Of a stretch of 55,793 nucleotides of DNA, positions 50,998 through 55,793 are shown in pieces. Every line of letters begins with the position of its first letter. Positions within the stretch are counted from its first letter, which is position 1. The notes under the pieces were generated by a model. That model saw nothing but the letters and a program-made list of their open reading frames with translations, was not told where the DNA came from and ran no database searches. The translations under genes and the position numbers were made by a program. The DNA comes from JANSYP01 sp038751255 (lineage in GTDB: Bacteria; Pseudomonadota; Alphaproteobacteria; Rhodobacterales; Rhodobacteraceae): contig JBCDGN010000011.1 in the NCBI GenBank assembly GCA_038751255.1, forward strand, positions 1 to 55,793. Direction: 5' to 3'.

Positions 50998-52611
50998 TTA
51001 ATGCGCGCCAGGGTCGCTCATCTTTTCCATGATTTGGTCGATACTAAAGCTCGCCGCTTTCTGGCGCGGCGGGTACTCCTCGAAGCTGTTCAAGAAACGC
51101 GCCACATATTGTTGCGCCGGAACAAGGAAGTAAGCGCGATCGATCAACCAGTCGTAGTAGGTGTTCGACGTCCGGTATGACCGCTCATAAGGATCTCGAC
51201 GCAGATTGAAGATCAAAGGAACCCGCAGCGGAGTGAAAGGCTCGATCCAGGCCCGCAAGGTTGCCCAGGCTTTCTGCTCTAGGAAGATGATTTTCCAATC
51301 CTCCCAACGCAGCGCAGAAAGATCGCCATCATCTGTAAAATAGAAGATTTCGGCTCTTGGACCCTGTTCTTCTTCACCGGTCAGGTAAGGCAGGAAGTTA
51401 TAGCCATCGAGATGGACTTTGTAATCACGCCCAAGTTCATCAACCCTGATGCCATCCAGAAGGTCTTCTTTGATCGTGGTATTGCCCGCGGCGGCGAGAT
51501 AGGTTGGCAGCCAGTCCATGTGATGCATGATCTCGTTCGAGATGCTGCCGGGCTCGATCTCGCCAGGCCAGCGCACCATGGACGGCACACGCCAGCCGCC
51601 TTCCCAGTTGGTGTTTTTCTCGCCCCAGAACGGGGTGGCTGCCGCATCTGGCCAAGTGTTCATATGAGGGCCGTTATCGGTCGAATAGTGCACGATCGTA
51701 TTATCGGCGATGCCCAACTCGTCAATGAGATCAAGCAACTGACCCACATGCATGTCATGTTCGATCATGCCGGCGGTGTATTCATCGGCGACGCCACCGA
51801 CGATATCATTGGCCTGATCGCGCATTTCGTCTTTGACATGGGTGCGGAAATGCATCCGCGTGCCATTCCACCAGACATAGAAGGGTTCATCATTTGCGAC
51901 GGCGGCGCGGATGAACTCCATCGCCGCATCGACGGTTTCGTCATCGACCACTTTCATGCGTTCGATGTTCAAGGGTCCTGTGTCTTCAATGTCTTGGCTG
52001 ATCCCATCCGCGCCGTAACTCGCGCTGGAGCGGATCACACCGCGTGGCCCATAGGCATCCTGGAAGCTGCGCCCATCGAGGAGGACCAAGTCACCGGGAT
52101 AATCCTCGTTTTCAGGCTCTTCCTCTGCATTAAGGTGATAGAGATTGCCAAAAAACTGGTCGAACCCATGATTTGTTGGAAGATGCTCGTCTTTATCACC
52201 GAGGTGATTCTTTCCGAATTGCCCGGTGACGTAGCCTTCTGCCTTCAGCAATCCCGCGATGGTGGGGTCTTCGGTTTGCATCCCCAGATCAGCACCGGGA
52301 AAGCCAACCTTGGACAGGCCGGTGCGGAATACCGATTGCCCCATAATATAGGATGACCGGCCAGCGGTGCAGGACTGTTCCCCATAATAGTCGGTGAAGA
52401 TCATGCCCTCATCGGCGATCCGGTCAATATTGGGCGTGTGATAACCCATGAGGCCCATCGTGTAGGCAGAGATGTTAGACTGCCCGATGTCATCGCCCCA
52501 AATCACCAGAATATTAGGCTTTTGCTCTTGAGCGGCGGCAGCACCGGCCATCAGCGCAAAGCTGACAAGCAATGACACTCTGCCAATTGGTACTTTAAAT
52601 CCAAAATTCAT
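50998..52611 (-). CDS. Secreted arylsulfatase-type sulfatase
   Basis: A 537-residue sulfatase from the ATG at 52611, preceded by GGGGGAG. The signal peptide is VSLLVSFALMAGAAAAQE. Calcium-binding acids are in VIWGDDIGQSN (Asp40, Asp41). The catalytic Cys81 lies in EQSCTAGRSSYIMGQ, a CxAxR version of the usual CxPxR, to be oxidised to formylglycine. His and Lys ligands appear in QFGKNHLGDKDEHLPT and STDNGPHMNTWPDA. No formylglycine-generating enzyme is near, so it must be supplied elsewhere. It probably releases sulfate from organic sulfate esters in sea water. It is divergent from the thiamin operon. Confidence 0.9.
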   Translation of the reverse strand: MNFGFKVPIGRVSLLVSFALMAGAAAAQEQKPNILVIWGDDIGQSNISAYTMGLMGYHTPNIDRIADEGMIFTDYYGEQSCTAGRSSYIMGQSVFRTGLSKVGFPGADLGMQTEDPTIAGLLKAEGYVTGQFGKNHLGDKDEHLPTNHGFDQFFGNLYHLNAEEEPENEDYPGDLVLLDGRSFQDAYGPRGVIRSSASYGADGISQDIEDTGPLNIERMKVVDDETVDAAMEFIRAAVANDEPFYVWWNGTRMHFRTHVKDEMRDQANDIVGGVADEYTAGMIEHDMHVGQLLDLIDELGIADNTIVHYSTDNGPHMNTWPDAAATPFWGEKNTNWEGGWRVPSMVRWPGEIEPGSISNEIMHHMDWLPTYLAAAGNTTIKEDLLDGIRVDELGRDYKVHLDGYNFLPYLTGEEEQGPRAEIFYFTDDGDLSALRWEDWKIIFLEQKAWATLRAWIEPFTPLRVPLIFNLRRDPYERSYRTSNTYYDWLIDRAYFLVPAQQYVARFLNSFEEYPPRQKAASFSIDQIMEKMSDPGAH

Positions 52612-52773
52612 CGCGTTCTCCCCCTTCGCCTTGTTGCCAAAGCAGCAACAAAACTGCGCGATCAGGCTAGCAGATATCCATGGCACCTCAACAACAACGC
52701 GAGGGGAACGTAAAAGTTGATGATTAATTTTCCCTCGTGACAAATCCCGACGCATATGGTTCGGTGCGCCACC
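52612..52773. promoter_or_regulatory. Divergent gap between sulfatase and the TPP riboswitch
   Basis: This should hold both promoters. The sulfatase leader carries a hairpin: TTGTTGC (52631-52637) and GCAACAA (52645-52651) with a 7-nt loop, just before its ribosome site. I cannot define -35/-10 boxes with confidence for either direction. Confidence 0.45.
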
Positions 52774-52851
52774 AAGACAGGGGTGCCTGAGTGTCAGGCT
52801 GAGACTTTACCCTTGGAACCTGAACCGGATCATGCCGGCGGAGGGAGTCTT
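52774..52851 (+). ncRNA. TPP (thiamin pyrophosphate) riboswitch, THI element
   Basis: The aptamer is clear. P1 is AAGAC (52774-52778) with GTCTT (52847-52851). CAGGGGTGCC, then GGCTGAGA, ACCCTT, GAACCTGA and GCCGGCGGAGGGA follow in the order and spacing of the THI box. When TPP is bound the downstream genes are shut off. It serves thiM, 58 bp further on. Confidence 0.96.
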
Positions 52852-52876
52852 GCGCAGCATCGTAATTAACGGCTGT

Positions 52877-52904
52877 CGCGCTCTTTCGCTGGTTGAGGAG
52901 CGCG
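52877..52904 (+). promoter_or_regulatory. Ribosome-site-masking hairpin of the TPP riboswitch
   Basis: CGCGCTC (52877-52883) pairs with GAGCGCG (52898-52904) around a 14-nt loop. The 3' arm includes part of the thiM ribosome site GAGGAG (52895-52900). Without a T-run it is not a terminator, so control of translation start is the likely mechanism. Confidence 0.6.
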
Positions 52905-52909
52905 CATAA

Positions 52910-53698
52910 ATGACCAGCCCGGCTGAGGCTTTGACCCTACTCCGCGCAGAGTCGCCACTGGTGCAATGCATCACCAATTTTGTCGCGATGAATCTCGCGG
53001 CCAACACGCTTTTGGCGGCAGGCGCCGCACCGGCCATGGTCCATGCGGTGGAGGAGTCCGAGGCCTTCGCTGGCATGGCGGATGCAGCCACGATCAATAT
53101 TGGAACGCTTTCATCTGATTGGATAGACGGTATGTATGGCGCCGCAAGAGGCGCCCAGGCTGCGGGGCGGCCTTGGGTCCTTGATCCGGTGGCCCATTTC
53201 ATCTCGCCCTTTCGCAGTCATGTGACTCAAGCTTTAATGGGGTTGAAACCCGATATCATCCGCGGCAATGCGTCCGAAATTCTCGCGCTTGCAGGCCGTG
53301 ACAACACCGGGCGCGGTGTCAACGCCGGGGACGCGGTCGCAATCGCAGAAGACAGTGCGCACAGCTTGGCGCAAACGAGCGGGGCGGTTATCGCGGTGAC
53401 CGGAACGGTGGATTTCGTCACCGATGGGACGCGCGCCGCAAGGATCTCGGGCGGATCTGATTTGATGCCCAAAATAACCGCCATGGGGTGTTCGCTCACC
53501 TGCTTGATCGGGGCCTTTGCCGCGGTCTCGGATAACCCTTTCGATGCCACTGTCGCAGCGCTCGCAATGTTCGCGGCTGCGGGCGAAGCTGCTGCTGATC
53601 TCGCCGATGGGCCGGGCAGTTTCGCCTGGATGTTCCTGGATGCTTTGGCCGCGGTTGAACCCGAATTCATCGCTGAAGGACGGGTCCATCTGCTATGA
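52910..53698 (+). CDS. thiM: Hydroxyethylthiazole kinase ThiM
   Basis: ThiM phosphorylates the thiazole alcohol recycled from thiamin. The 262-residue protein shows the N-terminal CITNFVAMNLAANTLLAAGAAPAM, the substrate and ATP site NASEILALAG, and the catalytic GCSLTCLIGAF loop (usually GCMLS/T). The ATG at 52910 is just after the masking hairpin. It overlaps thiE by 4 bp. Together with thiE, thiD and thiY it forms a salvage operon rather than de novo synthesis. Confidence 0.95.
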   Translation: MTSPAEALTLLRAESPLVQCITNFVAMNLAANTLLAAGAAPAMVHAVEESEAFAGMADAATINIGTLSSDWIDGMYGAARGAQAAGRPWVLDPVAHFISPFRSHVTQALMGLKPDIIRGNASEILALAGRDNTGRGVNAGDAVAIAEDSAHSLAQTSGAVIAVTGTVDFVTDGTRAARISGGSDLMPKITAMGCSLTCLIGAFAAVSDNPFDATVAALAMFAAAGEAAADLADGPGSFAWMFLDALAAVEPEFIAEGRVHLL

Positions 53699-54339
53699 GA
53701 CGCATGTTCGATCTTTCGACCTACTTGGTGCTTGATCCTGGATTATGTGCCGAATTCGGGATGGTGGAGACCGCCCGGGCAGGGGTCTCCGGCGGTGCGA
53801 CCGTGGTGCAGCTTCGCCATAAGACCGCCACGACCGCAGAGCGAGTTGCGATTGGATTAGCGCTGAAAGAAGCGCTGCAGGGCACCGGGGCTCTTTTGGT
53901 CATCGATGATGATGTCGCTGCAGCCAAAGAAATCGGTGCCGATGCCATCCATGTGGGCCAAGAGGATATGCGACCGGAGCAAGTACGCGAGATCGTCGGG
54001 CCCGAGATGATCTTGGGCCTATCGCTCCATTCCCTGGCAGACGAACGCAGTGCTGACCCATCCCTGGTTGATTATGTTGGGGTCGGACCGGTTTTCGACA
54101 CACCCACGAAAAAGGACCTCAAAACGCCGATCGGTTTCAAAGGATTGGCCGAGGTGATCGCGCCCCTTTCAGTCCCCGCGGTCGCCATTGGGGGACTTAA
54201 GGCCCATCACGCGCCTGAGGTGCGCGCCGCGGGGGCCGCCGGCATGGCAGTGGTCTCAGCCATCTGCGGACATCCCGACCCAGAAGCCGCCGCGCGCGCG
54301 GTGTCTGCATCCTGGGCACAATCGGAGGTCACGACATGA
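53695..54339 (+). CDS. thiE: Thiamin phosphate synthase ThiE
   Basis: ThiE joins the pyrimidine and thiazole phosphates to make thiamin monophosphate. The 214-residue (beta/alpha)8 protein shows GGATVVQLRHKTA near residues 29-41, LLVIDDDVAAAKEIGADAIHVGQEDM (pyrophosphate site), YVGVGPVFDTPTKKD, and the C-terminal VAIGGL and GAAGMAVVSAI motifs. The start overlaps the thiM stop, and the stop overlaps the thiD start (both ATGA), so all are coupled. Confidence 0.95.
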   Translation: MRRMFDLSTYLVLDPGLCAEFGMVETARAGVSGGATVVQLRHKTATTAERVAIGLALKEALQGTGALLVIDDDVAAAKEIGADAIHVGQEDMRPEQVREIVGPEMILGLSLHSLADERSADPSLVDYVGVGPVFDTPTKKDLKTPIGFKGLAEVIAPLSVPAVAIGGLKAHHAPEVRAAGAAGMAVVSAICGHPDPEAAARAVSASWAQSEVTT

Positions 54340-55160
54340 TCGCCAATATACTTTCCATTGCGGGATCTGACCCGTCGGGCGGCGCAGGCATACAAGCCGA
54401 TCTCAAAGCCTTCTCGGCGCGCGGGACTTATGGGATGGCTGCGCTGACGGCCCTGACAGCGCAAAACACCCAAGGGGTGACCGGCGTCCATCTGGTACCG
54501 CCCGATTTCGTTGCAGATCAAATCAACGCAGTTTTTTCCGACATCCGGGTCGATGCGGTCAAAATCGGAATGATTGCCACTGCTGGCATCGCCGAGGCCG
54601 TTGCAGAAGCCCTCGCACCGCATCGCGGACTGCCGATCGTTCTTGATCCAGTGATGGTGGCCAAAGGCGGCGCCGCTCTCCTTAATCCATCGGCTGTCGA
54701 TGCGCTGAAATCGGTGCTGTTGCCCATGGCCACGCATTTGACCCCGAACTTGCCAGAGGCTTCTGCGCTGATCGACGCGCCTTCAGCGATCAACCGCGAT
54801 GAGATGCTTGAGCAAGCCGATCAGCTTGCCGCGCTCGGACCAGAATGGGTGATCCTGAAAGGGGGTCATCTGGCAGGCCCCCACAGCCCTGATCTTCTGG
54901 TGGGGCATGGCGAGACCCGTTGGTTCGAAGCACATAGAACCGAAACCGCCAACACCCATGGCACCGGCTGCAGCCTGTCAGCCGCCCTCGCCGCAGAGCT
55001 CGGAAAAGGCGCCACGACGTTTGACGCCGTCTCAGTCGCCAAATCCTATCTCACCAGCGCGATCGCGGCAGCAGATCAGCTCAGTGTCGGGTCTGGCCAC
55101 GGGCCCACCCATCATTTCCACGCGCTTTGGCGCCGCGATGCATCGGAGGAATTCTCATGA
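54336..55160 (+). CDS. thiD: HMP/HMP-phosphate kinase ThiD
   Basis: ThiD phosphorylates hydroxymethylpyrimidine twice to the pyrophosphate used by ThiE. The 274-residue ribokinase-fold protein shows SIAGSDPSGGAGIQADLKAF at the N-terminus, VRVDAVKIGM-like (IRVDAVKIGMI) and LDPVMVAKGGAALL, and the anion-hole and catalytic base in NTHGTGCSLSAALAAEL. It overlaps thiY by 4 bp. Confidence 0.96.
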   Translation: MIANILSIAGSDPSGGAGIQADLKAFSARGTYGMAALTALTAQNTQGVTGVHLVPPDFVADQINAVFSDIRVDAVKIGMIATAGIAEAVAEALAPHRGLPIVLDPVMVAKGGAALLNPSAVDALKSVLLPMATHLTPNLPEASALIDAPSAINRDEMLEQADQLAALGPEWVILKGGHLAGPHSPDLLVGHGETRWFEAHRTETANTHGTGCSLSAALAAELGKGATTFDAVSVAKSYLTSAIAAADQLSVGSGHGPTHHFHALWRRDASEEFS

Positions 55161-55793
55161 CCCGCCTTCTTGTCCTGCTTTTGGTCCTGTCAGCAATGCC
55201 TGCGCAGGCAGCCGATAAGATGACCATCATCTTGGATTGGTTCATCAACCCTGATCATGGGCCGATCCTGGTTGCGCAAGAGAAGGGCTATTTCGCTGAT
55301 GCCGGGCTGGAGGTTGAAATCATCCCGCCCGCCGATCCCTCTGATCCCCCAAAGATGGTGGCCGCAGGCCGTGCAGATTTGGCTGTGTCGTATCAGCCGC
55401 AGCTGCATCTTCAGGTGGCGGAAGGCTTGCCTTTGGTTCGGGTCGGCACCTTAGTGGCCACCCCGCTCAGTTGTCTTTTGGTGCTTGCGGATGGGCCAAT
55501 CAAAGACATTTCAGACTTGAAAGGCGGGAAAATCGGGTACTCAGTTGCCGGTGTGGAAGAAGCGGTTTTGGGCGCGATCTTGCGTGCCCATGGGCTCAGC
55601 CTGGACGATATTGAACTGGTCAATGTGAACTGGTCGCTGTCGCCCTCTTTGTTGTCGGGCCAAGTCGATGCTGTGATTGGCGCTTATCGGAATTTTGAGC
55701 TCAATCAGATGGAAATCGACGGGGTACCGGGCCGCTGTTTCTATGTCGAAGAAGAGGGTCTGCCGACCTATGACGAGCTGATCTATGTCGCCA
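55157..55793 (+). CDS. thiY: Thiamin-pyrimidine precursor ABC transporter substrate-binding protein (ThiY-type), partial at 3' side
   Basis: The first 212 codons are in the window. A signal peptide (RLLVLLLVLSAMPAQA) leads to the NMT1/THI5-like domain: DWFINPDHGPILVAQEKGYFADAGLEVE and PADPSDPPKMVAAGRADLAVSYQPQ. This is the form of ThiY, which binds formylaminopyrimidine, a breakdown product of thiamin, for import. Membrane and ATP-binding subunits (ThiX, ThiZ) are expected just past the window. Being in a TPP-controlled operon supports the call; a related pyrimidine is also possible. Confidence 0.88.
   Translation, partial: MTRLLVLLLVLSAMPAQAADKMTIILDWFINPDHGPILVAQEKGYFADAGLEVEIIPPADPSDPPKMVAAGRADLAVSYQPQLHLQVAEGLPLVRVGTLVATPLSCLLVLADGPIKDISDLKGGKIGYSVAGVEEAVLGAILRAHGLSLDDIELVNVNWSLSPSLLSGQVDAVIGAYRNFELNQMEIDGVPGRCFYVEEEGLPTYDELIYVA

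Noticed and set aside
51412..52356. 314-codon + frame opposite the sulfatase gene
   Set aside because: Antisense to a gene with complete sulfatase motifs; its own sequence resembles nothing.

Overview
The window reads as an origin-proximal segment of a marine alphaproteobacterium of the order Rhodobacterales (Roseobacter group). This is inferred from the gene order rho-mnmE-mnmG-rsmG-parA-parB followed by hemW-rdgB-rph-hrcA-grpE, from protein sequences typical of that group, and from moderately high G+C with dense, overlapping operons. I see no rRNA, tRNA, CRISPR array, insertion sequence or prophage. Almost all of the DNA is coding, and four longer gaps (25.6, 29.5, 34.5 and 52.6 kb) carry regulatory structures or remnants.

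Layout. (1) 1-5955, + strand: the end of rho, the tRNA-wobble enzymes mnmE and mnmG, the 16S methylase rsmG with two perfect parS sites inside its coding sequence, then parA and parB. This is the chromosome-segregation locus. (2) 5930-8775, - strand: a small membrane protein, hemW, rdgB and rph. (3) 8855-10593: hrcA and grpE (heat shock). (4) 10701-16399: a tight four-gene unit consisting of a FabI-like reductase, a PHA-synthase-like DUF3141 protein with a Cys-Asp-His triad, a MaoC-Pta fusion and acetate kinase. This is the best candidate in the window for an under-described metabolic system. (5) 16371-18102, - strand: a DUF2064 glycosyltransferase-like protein and dapE. (6) 18225-22710: gpmI, an EnvC-like factor, ctpA and an IalB-family secreted protein, closed by a strong hairpin terminator. 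(7) 22775-25637: Lrp/AsnC regulator, LysE exporter, rppH, and a cysteine-synthase-like enzyme.

(8) 26025-29470: garR, garD and an SMP-30 lactonase, part of a hexarate/uronate pathway, next to what may be the remnant of a regulator. (9) 29890-30976: a minimal histidine kinase and a DUF3775 protein whose promoter carries a perfect 16-bp palindrome. (10) 31046-34533, - strand: flavin oxidoreductase, DUF1365, DUF3833 and SDR genes, resembling the singlet-oxygen/furan-fatty-acid operon of Rhodobacter. (11) 35023-37888: serC and serA behind a structured leader that matches the serC RNA idea. (12) 37964-42281: a metallophosphoesterase coupled to a thiolase, then a hybrid histidine kinase with two receivers.

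(13) 42421-46697, - strand: yaaA, recQ, a kinase-fold protein lacking key catalytic residues, and arfB. (14) 46698-46961: an orphan + strand terminator with CCTCCTCC in its loop, possibly the end of a small RNA. (15) 46962-52611, - strand: an eight-heme c-type cytochrome coupled to an alpha/beta hydrolase, a secreted HAD phosphatase and a secreted sulfatase. (16) 52774 to the end: a TPP riboswitch controlling thiM-thiE-thiD-thiY, a thiamin-salvage operon that runs off the window.

All functional calls rest on reading motifs and on remembered family sequences; no database search was possible.
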